DNA of 64,000 nucleotides, taken from Roseiarcus sp963776665 (GTDB taxonomy: Bacteria > Pseudomonadota > Alphaproteobacteria > Rhizobiales > Beijerinckiaceae). The notes under the pieces were generated by a model. The model saw nothing but the letters and a program-made list of their open reading frames with translations. It searched no databases and had not been told where the DNA came from. Where the stretch lies: positions 1-64,000 of the forward strand of contig CAVZNQ010000032.1 of assembly GCA_963776665.1 (NCBI GenBank), given 5' to 3'. This document shows, piece after piece, positions 47,374-57,008 of this stretch (its first letter is position 1; each line of letters starts with the position of its first letter). Made by a program: the position numbers and the translations under genes.

Positions 47374-47564
47374 CGCCCCTCTCGAATTATCTCGCGGCGG
47401 TTCCTCGCACTGGCCGGAGACGCGGTCAACCGCGAGGATCACGGGCTTGCGCCGACGCGTCGCCAACCGGGCGCGATTGGATAAACTCGCGCGCGCTTCG
47501 CGCGCTCGGCGCGGCTGGTCGCCCTTTGCGAGCGAGAGACTGCCCAAGACGAAGCTTGATCGGC

Positions 47565-48070
47565 TTCTCTCTTACGAGGATCTGCTGGCGAGCGCTCGCG
47601 GACTACGAATGGCCGCTCTTCGACGAGAACTCCGCCTCGACGCTCTGTTACACCTCGGGCACGACCAGCAACCGAAGGGCGTGATGTACTCGCATCGCTC
47701 GACGTTGCTGCACGCCTTCGCCGCCTGCGCGGCGACGCGTTCGCCTGAAGGCGCGCAACTAATTCTCGTCGTGGTGCCGCTCTTTCACGCCAACGCCTGG
47801 AGCCTGCGTTCTCCGCGCGATGTGCGGCGCGAAGCTGGTGTTGCCCGGCGAAGCTCGATCGGAAAGCCTCTATATGCTGCTCGAGCGCGAGGAGTGCTCG
47901 CAAGCGTTCGGCATTCCACGATCTGGCTCAGTTTCCTCGCCTGGTGGAAGCGAACAAGGCGAAACTCGACCTCTCGAAGCTGAAGCTAAACAGTGTGTCA
48001 GAGGCGCGCAGATGATGATCGAGAAGTTTCGCGAGCTTGCGTTGTTGCAGGCGGGGCATGACGAGCGAGT
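47565..48070 (+). pseudogene. remnant of a long-chain acyl-CoA synthetase
   Basis: Pieces of an AMP-binding ligase can be read across several frames in order: SYEDLLA, DYEWPLFDENSASTLCYTSG, KGVMYSHRSTLLHAFAACAA, ILVVVPLFHANAWSL, CGAKLVLPGE, ESLYMLLEREECSQAFGIP, then KLDLSKLKLNSV and MIEKFRELALLQA. The start (about 170 residues) and the entire C-terminal third are missing, and at least six frame changes occur over 500 bp. This is either a decayed gene or a segment of very poor consensus, or both. Confidence 0.75.
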
Positions 48071-48074
48071 CTGA

Positions 48075-48762
48075 CGCGCGCCGCTCGCGAAGGGCGTCGT
48101 CGGTCGGGAAAGGGCGTCTCGTACGGCGTCCAGGTCAGGCAGGGCGGCAGATCTTCGGCATGACTCAGCTCGTCGGCGGCGAGGGACGACTGCGCAAGAA
48201 GGTTGGTCGAGATTGAAGGTGCGGAAATCTGGGTGATCTAAGTTTTCAAGGGCAGGGCAGGTGGTGACAGGACAGGATGGCTGGCACGGCGAGTCGGACG
48301 ATCGACGGAACGTTTGTGCAGCTAACGAATATAATGGAATGATGATGAGAAGAGAATTGATGTGCAAGTAAGGTATGGTGAATATGCAGAGCGTTTGATG
48401 TATGGAAGGAAAAAGAAAAGATTAATTTAGAAACTGAAGTGATTTCAAGATGATTATATGTGAACGAAAAGTGAAGACATTACGTTTATGCACTCGCGGC
48501 GCCTCGTGCGATAGCGCCGATCTTGCGGCTCGGCGGGGCTTCGCGCGCTTGACTTTGCCGTCGCCGCGGCCCATATGCGCGCCAAGCCGCCTTGGTGCGG
48601 CCATTGGCGCGCCGGCCGCGTGAAGGGCTTTTCAGTCCACCTGCCGGGCGCTTCATGAATTCGCATCGACGCCCGGACACGCGGGGCGTTCCCCTCCTCT
48701 TAAACCCCACGCCGCATAACGCGCATTTCGCGCGGCCGCGGCATCTTTGAAAGACTTACAAC
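48075..48762. other. non-coding junction with an AT-rich block
   Basis: No gene was found in this 690-bp stretch. From about 48,290 to 48,490 GC content drops sharply (runs such as gaaaaagaaaagattaattt), quite unlike the flanks. Beyond it (48,490-48,760) composition returns to high GC. It adjoins the acyl-CoA synthetase remnant on the left. It may be horizontally acquired sequence, decayed mobile DNA or an assembly join. Confidence 0.5.
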
Positions 48763-50076
48763 TTGGATAATTTTCACGGGTTCGGCCTCGCCGCGCCCCT
48801 CAATATCGCGCTGGCCAAGCTTGGCTTCGCGCGCCCGACCCCCATCCAGGCCCAGGCGATCCCGCCGTTGATGACAGGCCGCGATCTCGTCGGCATCGCC
48901 CAGACCGGCACCGGCAAGACCGCAGCCTTCGCGCTGCCGATTCTCAACAAGCTCGCGACCGACCGGCGCCCGCGCGCCAAGAGGCGGCGCGCGCGTGCTC
49001 GTGCTGAGCCCGACGCGCGAACTCGCGAGCCAGATCGCCGAGAGCTTCCGCGACCTCTCCGACGGGCTTTCGCTCAAGATCGCGGTCGTGTTCGGCGGCG
49101 TGCCGCACGGCGCGCAAATCCGCGCGCTCCAGGCCGGCCTCGACGTGCTGGTGGCCACGCCCGGCCGCCTGCTCGATCACCTCGACGCGCGGCGTCGCCC
49201 ACCTCGACGCGGTCGAGTTCCTGGTGCTCGACGAGGTCGACCAGATGCTCGACCTCGGCTTCATCAAGCCGATCCGCCGCATCGTGCGCGAGCTGCCGAA
49301 GCAGCGGCAGAACCTGTTCTTCTCGGCGACCATGCCGACCGACATTCGCGCGCTCGCCGGCGAGCTCCTGCACGATCCGGTCGAGGTCGTCGGTGACGCC
49401 GGCGGCCAAGACCGCCGACCGCGTCGAGCACAGCGTCGTCTTCGTCGAGGCGGCGAAGAAGCGCGACATGCTGGTCGAGCTGTTCGCCGACGCGACGATG
49501 TCGCGCGTTCTCGTCTTCACCCGCACCAAGCGCGGCGCGGACCGCGTCGCCAAGTCGCTGGACGAGGCCGGCGTCGACGCCGCAGCCATTCACGGCAACA
49601 AGAGCCAGGGCCAGCGCGAGCGGGCGCTTGGCGCCTTCAAGGACGGCAAGACGCGCGTTCTGGTCGCGACCGACATCGCCGCGCGCGGCATCGACATCGA
49701 CAGCGTGACCCATGTCGTCAATTTCGAACTGCCGGACGTCGCCGAGGCCTATGTCCACCGCATCGGCCGCACGGCGCGCGCGGGCAACGGCGGCCGGGCG
49801 ATCTCGTTCTGCGACCACGAAGAGCGCGACCTTTTGCGCGCTATCGAGCGGCTGACCCGGCTCAATCTGCCGAAGGTCGACCGCCGCGGCGCCGCTGGGC
49901 CGAAACCCGCGCCCGTGCTGCGCCGGGCTGCGGTCGCCACAGCGCCAGCCCCGGCGCAGAAGCGCCCGCATCATTCCCCCCATCGCGACAACCGGGGCGC
50001 GAGGACGCTCGCCGGCAAGCCGCGTCAGGTCCAGCAGCGCGGCTATCGTCCGGCACGGCGCGCTCCCGGGGCGTAA
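48763..50076 (+). CDS. DEAD-box RNA helicase (RhlE-like), frameshifted
   Basis: ATP-dependent RNA helicase of about 440 residues from the TTG at 48763. Motifs occur in order but in three frames: Q-motif LGFARPTPIQAQAIPP, Walker A AQTGTGKTAAFALP, then (after ~48,985) VLSPTRELASQIAE and ATPGRLLDHLD, then (after ~49,195) VLDEVDQMLDLGF and FSATMPTDI, and (after ~49,395) VLVATDIAARGIDI and HRIGRTARAG. The motif II tetrapeptide reads DEVD instead of DEAD, a single codon change. The C-terminal tail is basic. The frame breaks look like consensus errors because every piece is conserved. Confidence 0.85.
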   Translation: MDNFHGFGLAAPLNIALAKLGFARPTPIQAQAIPPLMTGRDLVGIAQTGTGKTAAFALPILNKLATDRRPRAKRRRARARAEPDARTREPDRRELPRPLRRAFAQDRGRVRRRAARRANPRAPGRPRRAGGHARPPARSPRRAASPTSTRSSSWCSTRSTRCSTSASSSRSAASCASCRSSGRTCSSRRPCRPTFARSPASSCTIRSRSSVTPAAKTADRVEHSVVFVEAAKKRDMLVELFADATMSRVLVFTRTKRGADRVAKSLDEAGVDAAAIHGNKSQGQRERALGAFKDGKTRVLVATDIAARGIDIDSVTHVVNFELPDVAEAYVHRIGRTARAGNGGRAISFCDHEERDLLRAIERLTRLNLPKVDRRGAAGPKPAPVLRRAAVATAPAPAQKRPHHSPHRDNRGARTLAGKPRQVQQRGYRPARRAPGA

Positions 50077-50078
50077 AG

Positions 50079-50512
50079 TCAGAGGTCGGCGCTGATCGTG
50101 GCGCCGCCCGGGCCCGCCTCAATCGCGAGCCGCGAGGCGGCGGCCAGCGCCCGCCAGTCGCGCTCGCTCGCCAGCGCAACCGGGCAGGCGAGCCCGTAAA
50201 GCTCGGCCGCGACCATCGCGCCGACGACGACGATCGCGTCGCGTTCGAGCATCAGGATGCCCGCCGGCCCTTTGCCGAGGCGGAGCGCCTCGGCAAGGAT
50301 GGCGCTGCCGCCGCTCGAGCCCCGCCCGCCCGGCATCATCAGCATCCGGTCCGCGACGTTCCCGCCATGCTGCGCGTGCCGGCGATCGACGATCGCGCCG
50401 AGGGCGGGATCGAGCCCGCCCCAGAAACTCAGCGGTTCGTCGAGCAGGAGCGGCGCGCCGGCGCTCGTCGCCCGGGAACGAGCGTCAGCGCGGCGAAGGC
50501 GCGCGCGCTCAC
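50079..50512 (-). CDS. aconitase X small subunit (DUF126), frameshifted
   Basis: Swivelling-domain subunit of aconitase X. GTG at 50512 overlaps the stop of the large-subunit gene (GTGA). A conserved core follows one frame change near 50,458: LLLDEPLSFWGGLDPALGAI, DRRHAQHGGNVADRMLMMPG, GRGSSGGSAILAEALRLGKG. The RGSSG motif is the phosphate-loop-like signature of this subunit. Partner and product are as for the large subunit. Confidence 0.82.
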
Positions 50513-51756
50513 AGCCGCACCACCTTCCCGGCGCGCGCCGAGGCGACGCATTCGGCGAGCGACCCATAGGCGACTTCGACTCCGAGATTGGCCGGCGCGT
50601 AGTAGGCGCATTTGCCGGAATTGGTCATGACCGCGCCCGGCGCCGACCTTCATCAGCGCGCCGATATAGACGCAGGTGTCGGCGACGAGCGTGACGCCGC
50701 GCGGCGCGCAGCCGCTCCTCCCAGCCGCGCTCGCGAAGCTCTTCGAGCGTCGCGCGGCTGCAATTGATCCAGATGTCGACGAGCGGGCGCTGGCCCTCGA
50801 GGAGCGGCATGAGGCGGGCGAATTCGGCGAGCGAGAAATGCGGCGTGCCGAGCGACACCGCGCCGAGCGGCGCGCCGTCTGCGACGGTCGACAGCGAGCG
50901 CGCCGCCTCGCGCAAGTCGTCGGCGGTCAGCCGCAGATGGAGTTCCGGCGCAAGCCCGCCGCAGGCGGTCTCAAGATCCGGCGCTTCGGGGGTGACGCCG
51001 ACGACGTGAAACAGCGCGACCGCGCCCGGATGAGGCGGCGGCCGCGCCCAGCGCCTTCAAATCGTCCTCGCTCGTTTCCGGCGGCAGGCCGACGATCGCC
51101 GGGACGAGGCCGCCGCAGCGGCGCCCGATCGTATGGCCGACCGCGACCGCGACCTGCTCCGGGTCCCAGCCGTCCGGAATCGAAGCGACCTCGACCAAAG
51201 CCCGCGCGACGCGGTTTTCGGTCAGGTGCAGGCCGTATGCGGGCGCGCGGCCGGTCATCGCGCAGCAGAGGTCGATGAAATCGCCGTAGCGGTTGGTGCG
51301 CGCGCCGATCACCGAATTGGCGAACGACGATCGCGTTCGATTCGCCCCAGGCGATCTGCGCTCCGAAGCGCGGCCGATGGACGCTCTGATAGGGGGCGCA
51401 GGTGAAGGTCGGCGCGCAGCCGAGCTCGACATGCGCGGCCATGAGCTTCGCGCCGTTCTCGCGCGTCCTCGTTCGGGCCGCGAAAGAGTTCCGGATGGAT
51501 CAGATCGAGCGAGCCGACGTTGAGGGTCGTCGGCGCGCGAACCTTGCCGCCGAGCTCGGTCAGCTTCAGCACGAAATCGAGGCTCGCGCGGCCGAGATAG
51601 AGACAGCCGTCGACATGCGCCGCCTCGATATCGATGAAGCGGCGCGCGCCGACCGCCTCGGCGAAGCGCGCGAGGAGCCGCATCGCGAATGCCGCGCCGC
51701 CGCCATGGGCGCCGGCCGATAAGTTCGCGATCGAGCGGGGAGAGGTCGAGGGACAT
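50509..51756 (-). CDS. aconitase X large (catalytic) subunit (DUF521), frameshifted
   Basis: Fe-S dehydratase about 410 residues long, ATG at 51756, spread over several frames. Recognisable in order: MSLDLSPLDRELI, HVDGCLYLGRASLDFVLKLT, APTTLNVGSLDLIHPELFRG, ELGCAPTFTCAPYQ, GARTNRYGDFIDLCCAMTGR, SLGTPHFSLAEFARLMPLL, WINCSRATLEELRERGWEE, and MTNSGKCAYYAP (the last two contribute Fe-S cysteines). Bacterial AcnX enzymes studied so far dehydrate cis-3-hydroxy-L-proline; an archaeal relative dehydrates mevalonate 5-phosphate. No proline-catabolic genes are adjacent, so the substrate here is open. Six or more single-base breaks are needed to read it. Confidence 0.85.
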
Positions 51757-51851
51757 CGAAGGCCACGCTATCGGGGCGCGGTCGGACTGGTCAACGTGTG
51801 CGGCCGTCTGCCCTGTGCTAGGCTCAACCCGGCGGGAGACCGGAGCGTCGA

Positions 51852-52202
51852 ATGCCGCTTCTCGCGATCGACGCGCGATTGCGCGCCATCTGTCTCGCGC
51901 TTCCCGAAGCGCACGAGGAGGCGATGCGGCGCGGACCGTCGTATCGCGTCGGCGACAAGATCTTCGCCCTCGAGCGGCCGTGGAGCGAATGGCTCGCGCT
52001 CTGGTGCAAGGTCCCGCAAGGGGCGCGCGAAATCATCATCGACGCCGAGCCGGCGCGATTTTTCATTCCGCCCTATTTCGGCGCCAAGGGCTGGATCGGC
52101 GTCGGCCTCGACGAAGCGGCCGACTGGCGCGAGGTCGAGGCCTTCGTCCGCCGCAGCTATCGGCTCGTCGCCCCGAAGCGGCTGGCGAAGCTCGTGGCCT
52201 GA
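51852..52202 (+). CDS. MmcQ/YjbR family protein
   Basis: 116 residues from the ATG at 51852, uninterrupted. Typical pattern: DARLRAICLALPEAHEEAMR, SYRVGDKIFALERPW, LALWCKVPQGA, RFFIPPYFGAKGWIGVGLDE and DWREVEAFVRRSYRLVAPKR. This family has a CyaY-like or double-wing fold, and its function is mostly unknown. It is one of few intact frames in this part of the window. Confidence 0.85.
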   Translation: MPLLAIDARLRAICLALPEAHEEAMRRGPSYRVGDKIFALERPWSEWLALWCKVPQGAREIIIDAEPARFFIPPYFGAKGWIGVGLDEAADWREVEAFVRRSYRLVAPKRLAKLVA

Positions 52203-52279
52203 AGCCGGCACGGCCCGGGTTGCGCGCCGCCGCGTGCGTCATACTCTCTGCAAAAGGATTCTATCGAGGAAACGCCGTC

Positions 52280-53497
52280 ATGCTGGATGTCGCCGCGCGC
52301 CGTCCGCCGCCCGGGATTCCGGCTTCGCCAATCGATCCGTTTTCGCTCGATGTGTTGCGCGATCCTTTTCCCGCCCACGAGGCCCTGCGCGAGGCCGGAC
52401 CGGTCGTGTGGCTCGAAAAATACGCTGCCTACGCCGCGGCGCGCCATGCCGAGGTCAGGCAAATCCTCAACGATCCGGCGACCTTCTGCTCCAGCCGCGG
52501 CGTGGGCTTGAGCGACTTTCAGCGCGAGAAGCCGTGGCGCCCGCCGAGCCTGGTGCTCGAACGCGATCCGCCCGAACACGATCGCGCCCGCGCCGTGCTC
52601 AATCGGGCGCTGTCGGCGACGGTGATGCGATCGCTCAGGGCGCGCTTCGCCGAGGCCGCCGAAGAACTGGCGCAGACGCTGGCGCGACAGGGGCCGCTTC
52701 GACGCGATCGCCGATTGCGCCGAGGTCTATCCGATGATGGTCATGCCCGACGCGGTCGGCCTGTCCAAGCAGGGCCGCGAGCACCTGCTTCCGTACGCGG
52801 CGACGGTGTTCAACATGTTCGGTCCCGACAACGAGCTGCGCCGGGCGGCGGTCGCCCAAATGGCGCCGCACGTCGAATGGATTTCAGCCCAATGCAAGCG
52901 CGAGTCGCTCGCCGACGACGGCATCGGAGCGATGATCCACGCCGGGGCGGACGCGGGCGAAGTGACGCGGCAGGAGGCGGAACTCCTGGTCCGGTCGCTG
53001 CTCAGCGCCGGCTTCGATACGACCGTACATGGCCTCGGCGCGGCGATGCGCTCTCTCGCCGCACAATCCCGATCAGTTCGCCGCGCTGCGCGCCGATCCG
53101 TCGAAGGCGCGCGCCGCCTTCGAGGAAGCGGTCAGGCTTGAAACGCCGGTGCAGACGTTCTTCCGCACGACGACGCGAGACGTCGAGCTCGGCGGCGCGA
53201 CGATCCCCGAAGGCGAGAAGGTGCTGATGCTGCTCGGCGCCGCGAACCGCGATCCGCGCAAGTGGTCCGACCCGGACCGCTACGACATCGATCGCCCGAC
53301 CTCAGGCCATGTCGCCTTCGGCGCCGGCGTCCATATGTGCGTCGGCCAGTTGCTGGCGAGGCTCGAAGGCGAAACGCTGCTCGCCGCGCTGGCGCGCGCG
53401 CTCGCGCGCATCGAGCCCGACGGCGAGGCCGACGCCGCTTCTGAACAACACGCTGCGCGGCTGGACGCGGCTTCCGGTGCGCGCGACGGCGGCGTGA
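52280..53497 (+). CDS. cytochrome P450, frameshifted
   Basis: About 405 residues from the ATG at 52280. Pieces: substrate-entry part VARRPPPGIPASPIDPFSLD-like start, LERDPPEHDRARAVLNRALS (helix C); after ~52,695 VYPMMVMPDAVGLSKQGREH; I-helix LLSAGFDTTVHGLG; after ~53,060 FEEAVRLETPVQTFFRTTTR (ExxR region); heme ligand loop FGAGVHMCVGQLLARLEGET with the cysteine; after ~53,430 LNNTLRGWTRLPVRATAA. It resembles the CYP199-type bacterial P450s acting on aromatic acids, an assignment by similarity of helices only. No ferredoxin gene is adjacent. Confidence 0.85.
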
Positions 53498-53546
53498 AGC
53501 GTCGCGCCGCGCCTTTCACTTGCCATTGATCTCGGCTCATGTTCCG

Positions 53547-53565
53547 TGATACGTCTCACGTATCA
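53547..53565. promoter_or_regulatory. operator palindrome of the higBA operon
   Basis: TGATACG-TCTCA-CGTATCA, a 7-bp inverted repeat with a 5-base spacer, ends 11 bp before the higB start codon. HigA-type antitoxins repress their own operon at sites of this form (TGATACGT / ACGTATCA), so HigA encoded just downstream is the likely ligand. Confidence 0.75.
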
Positions 53566-53576
53566 GTGGCTGAGCT

Positions 53577-53844
53577 ATGATCCGCTCGTTCCGCGACAAG
53601 GACACCGAGCGAATTTGGCGAGGTCGGCAGAGCCGCAAGTTTCCCGACGACATTCAAGATCGCGCCTTGCGCAAATTACGCCAGCTCGACGCTTCGCTGA
53701 CGTTGGAGGACTTGCGTAATCCGCCCGGCAACCATCTGGAGCCGTTGAGAGCGGATCGTGCGGGTCAGTGGAGCATTCGGGCGCATCTGCTTCCAATGGT
53801 CCGAGGGCGAGGCGCACGAAGTCGAAATCGTCGATTATCACTGA
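53577..53844 (+). pseudogene. higB: HigB-type mRNA interferase toxin with internal deletion
   Basis: RelE/HigB toxin that cleaves ribosome-bound mRNA. MIRSFRDKDTERIWRGRQSR, FPDDIQDRALRKLRQLDASL and LRNPPGNHLEPLRADRAGQW are typical. After SIR the frame changes; the expected RICFQWSEGEAHEVEIVDYH is encoded in another frame and ends at the stop 53844. The gene is 268 bases long; adding 14 bases gives 282 (93 codons), the usual length, and the missing piece corresponds to INDQW-like residues before RICF. Toxicity is therefore expected to be lost, unless the gap is a sequence error. Confidence 0.75.
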
Positions 53845-53853
53845 GAGGCCGAG

Positions 53854-54153
53854 ATGACAGCGCTGAAAAATCCCCATCCGGGCGATATCCTCAAGCACGA
53901 GTTTCTGGAGACGACGGGGCTCAGCCAGAACCGGCTTGCGCACGCGATCGGCGTTCCGCCCAATCGCATTCATGCGATCGTCTCCGGCGCGCGCAGCATT
54001 ACGGCGGACACCGATCTGCGCCTCTGCCGGTTTTTCGGTCTTTCCGAGGGCTATTTTTTGCGGCTGCAAAATGCCTTCGATATGCTCGAGGTCAAACGCC
54101 GCTCTGCGAAAGCGATCGCCAAGATCAAGCCTTTCAAGGCCATCGCCGCCTGA
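53854..54153 (+). CDS. higA: HigA-type antitoxin
   Basis: 99 residues, ATG at 53854, starting 10 bp after the toxin stop. The XRE helix-turn-helix (FLETTGLSQNRLAHAIGVPP then NRIHAIVSGARSITADTDLR) binds the operator. The C-terminal helix (YFLRLQNAFDMLEVKRRSAK) is the part that neutralises HigB in known pairs. It is intact, unlike its toxin. Confidence 0.92.
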   Translation: MTALKNPHPGDILKHEFLETTGLSQNRLAHAIGVPPNRIHAIVSGARSITADTDLRLCRFFGLSEGYFLRLQNAFDMLEVKRRSAKAIAKIKPFKAIAA

Positions 54154-54244
54154 TCGAGAGCCATATGCTGCACATCTCGAATGATGGCTAGCGCCGCGTC
54201 CGAACGATCGTTGAATGAGTTTCTGGAAAGGCCGCAAGCCCCCC

Positions 54245-56930
54245 TCACGTCCCCCGCGGCTTCGCGCGCGCGGTCGGCGCGGCGGCGCCGGGGTCCTCGG
54301 GCCAGAAATGGCGGGGGTAGCGGCCGCGGAGATCGGCGCGGACGGCGGCCCATGAGCCTCGCCAGAAGCCCGGCAGGTCGCGCGTGATCTGGATCGGACG
54401 ATGGGCGGGCGAAAGAAGCTCGAGCGTGAGCGGAATGCGCCCGCCGGCCAGCGACGGATGATCCTTGAGCCCGAACAATTCCTGCACGCGCAGCGCGATC
54501 GCCGGCCCGCCCTCGGCTTCGTAGTCGATCGGCGCCGCCGTCCCGGTCGGCGCGCGGAAGTGCGTCGGCGCCTCGTCGTCGAGGCGGCGCGCGAGAGCCC
54601 ACGGCAGACGCGCGCCGAGCGCGTCGGCGAGGTCGTCGGCGCCGATCTCGTCGAGCCGCGTCTTGCCCGTAGAGGAACGGCGCCAGCCATCCGGGATCGG
54701 CGGCGAGCGCTTCGTCCGACAGGTCGGGCCACGCCTCGCCCTCGGCCCGGCGCAGAAACATGACCCGGTCGCGCCATTGCTTCGAGCGCCGCGGTCCACG
54801 GCAGGCGCGCGAGCCCCGAGCGAGAGGACGCCGCGCGCCAGCGCCAGCGCGGCCGCCTCGTCTTGCGGGACCGCGAGCGTCTGCTCGGCCAGCACGACCG
54901 CGCCGAGCCGGCGGCGGCGACGCGCGCGCAAGGATGCGGAGGCGCGATCGAAGGCCAGTTCGTCCGACCGTCTCGATCGACGCGCCGGCGACCGCTCTCG
55001 ATCTCGGCGAGCGAAAGCGGCGCGGCGAGGAGGATGCGCGCCGAAGCCGCGCGGCCGGCGATCTCGCCGATGGCGAGGAACGGCTCCGCCGCGAGCGCGT
55101 CATGCGCCTCAACCGCCGCCGCCCGCCCGTTCGCCATCAGGAATTCGCCGCGCCTGCCGCGGGCGATAGCAATGCGATCGGGGTAGGCCGAGGCGAGGAG
55201 TCCCCCCTCTCCCCAAAGCCCGTCGATAGACGGGCGTTCTTCCGAACGCCCTTTGGTGGGAGAGGGGTTGGGGGTGAGGGGTCGCCGCGTGGGCGCAAAC
55301 CCCTCATCCGACCGGCTTCGCCGGCCACCTTCTCCCGTGGGGAGAAGGGTGCGCTCCCCCCCTCTCCCTCGGGGAGAGGGGTCGGGGGTGAGGGCGCGCG
55401 CCGCCAGTCCATGCGCGAGCCGTCTCGCGTCATCGGCCCGCGGCGAGCGGTCGCGGCGGAAAGCCTCGAGCCGGGTCGCAAGATCGACCGCGTCGCCGCC
55501 GAGCCCGCGTTCGGTCAGCACGACCGCGACCTCGGCGGCCGTCCGCGCGTCGCCCCCGCGCGCGGCGTCGACGACCATGCGCGCGAGGCGCGGCGGCAGC
55601 GCGAGACGGGAGATCGCGCGGCCCTCGTCGGTGATGCGGCCGTCGCCGTCGAGCGCGCCGATCGCGGTCAAGCAGCGCCCGCGCCTCGGCGAGCGCGGCG
55701 CGCGGCGGCGGGTCGAGGAAGCGCAGCGTCGCCGGATCGGCGACGCCCCACAGCGCGCAGTCGAGCACGAAGCCGGAGAGGTCGGCCGACAGGATCTCGG
55801 GCGCGGCGTAAGGCTGAAGCCCGCCGGTCGCCGCCTCCTCCCACAGGCGATAGCAGACGCCGGGCTCGACCCGCCCGGCGCGGCCGCGCCGCTGGTCGGC
55901 GTTGGCCTTGCAGACGCGCACCGTCTCGAGCCGGGTCAGCCCGACGTCCGGCTCGTAGACGCGGAACGCGCATGAGCCCGCAGTCGACGACGACGCGCAC
56001 GCCCTTCGATCGTGAGCGACGTCTCGGCGATCGAGGTCGCGAGCACGATCTTGCGCCGCCCGGGGTCGGCGCCGCGATGGCGAGATCCTGCGCGCGCGCG
56101 TCGAGCGCGCCGTAGAGCGGCGCGATGTCGACGTCCGGCGGCCGGACGCGCGGCTGCGAGCGTCTCCGCGACGCGGCGGATTTCGCCCATGCCCGGCAGG
56201 AAGACGAGGATCGAGCCGTCTCCTCGTCGAGCGCGGCGAGCGTCACGCGCGCGACTTCGTCCTCGATGCGCGCGCTCGGGTTGCGGCCGACATAGCGCGT
56301 CGCGACCGGAAAGGCGCGGCCTCTCGCTTTCGATCAGCGGCGCGTCGCCGAGCAGCGCGCGCACCCGCGCGCCGTCGAGCGTCGCCGACATGACGAGAAG
56401 GCGCAGATCCTCGCGCAAGGCCGCGCCTGCGCGTCGAGCGCGAGCGCGAGGCCGAGATCGGCGTCGAGCGAGCGCTCGTGGAACTCGTCGAACAGAACCG
56501 CCGCGACGCCGTCGAGCGCGGGATCGTCGAGGATCATGCCGGGTGAACACGCCCTCGGTGACGACCTCGATGCGCGTGCGCTTCGAGACGAGGCTTTGCA
56601 GCCGCACGCGCAGGCCGATCGTCTCGCCGACCTTCTCGCCAAGCGTCGCGGCCATGCGCGCGGCGGCGGCGCGCGCCGCGAGCCGGCGCGGCTCGAGCAC
56701 GAGGAGGCGCTTGCCCTTGCGCCCACGGCTCGTCGAGCAGCGCGAGCGGGACGCGCGTCGTCTTGCCGGCGCCGGGCGGGGCGACGAGCACGGCGCGCGT
56801 GTGCGCGGCGAGCGCCGCCCGCAGGGCCGGCAGCGCGTCGTCGATCGGAAGAAGGGCGGGCTCGATCGAATACGCCGCTTCGCAGCCCCGCGGGAAGGGA
56901 AAGATGCGGTGCGGGAGCCGATTCCCTCAT
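54245..56930 (-). CDS. hrpB: ATP-dependent helicase HrpB, frameshifted, with an in-frame repeat insertion
   Basis: DEAH-box helicase of about 860 residues. The start is probably the ATG at 56930, which needs one frame change near 56,875 to reach YSIEPALLPIDDALPALRAA. Motifs in order across frames: VLVAPPGAGKTTRVPLALLD, RLAARAAAARMA, VLFDEFHERSLDADLGLALA (motif II DEFH), LVMSATLDGARVRALLGD, ILVFLPGMGEIRRVAETLA, ATSIAETSLTIEG and RRGRAGRVEPGVCYRLWEE. The HrpB C-terminal part ends QITRDLPGFWRGSWAAVRAD then LRGRYPRHFWPEDP. At least six frame breaks occur. A palindromic repeat (55202-55397) interrupts it in frame between AARA and GGLLASAYPDRIA. Confidence 0.88.
55202..55397. repeat. mosaic palindromic repeat element inside hrpB
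   Basis: About 195 bp made of nested hairpins: an outer CCCCTCTCCCC...GGGAGAGGGG pair enclosing CCCGTC-GATA-GACGGG and CGTTC-TTCC-GAACG, then ACCGGC-TTCG-GCCGG, CCTTCTCCC-GTGG-GGAGAAGG, and CCCCTCTCCC-TCGG-GGAGAGGGG. Read on the minus strand it translates, in frame with HrpB, as LTPDPSPRGRGGERTLLPTG and LTPNPSPTKGRSEERPSIDG. A related copy lies at about 57,585-57,675. Confidence 0.85.
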
Positions 56931-57008
56931 GCTGCGATAACGCCGGCGCGGGAACTCGCGCGGCCAATGACGCCCACGGCCCCGCGTAAGGTCGCGCTTG
57001 CGAACGCG

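Noticed and set aside
54245..56930. HrpB treated as a real pseudogene
   Set aside because: Breaks are single bases with conserved protein on both sides and occur at the same rate in rplA, so sequence error is the simpler explanation.
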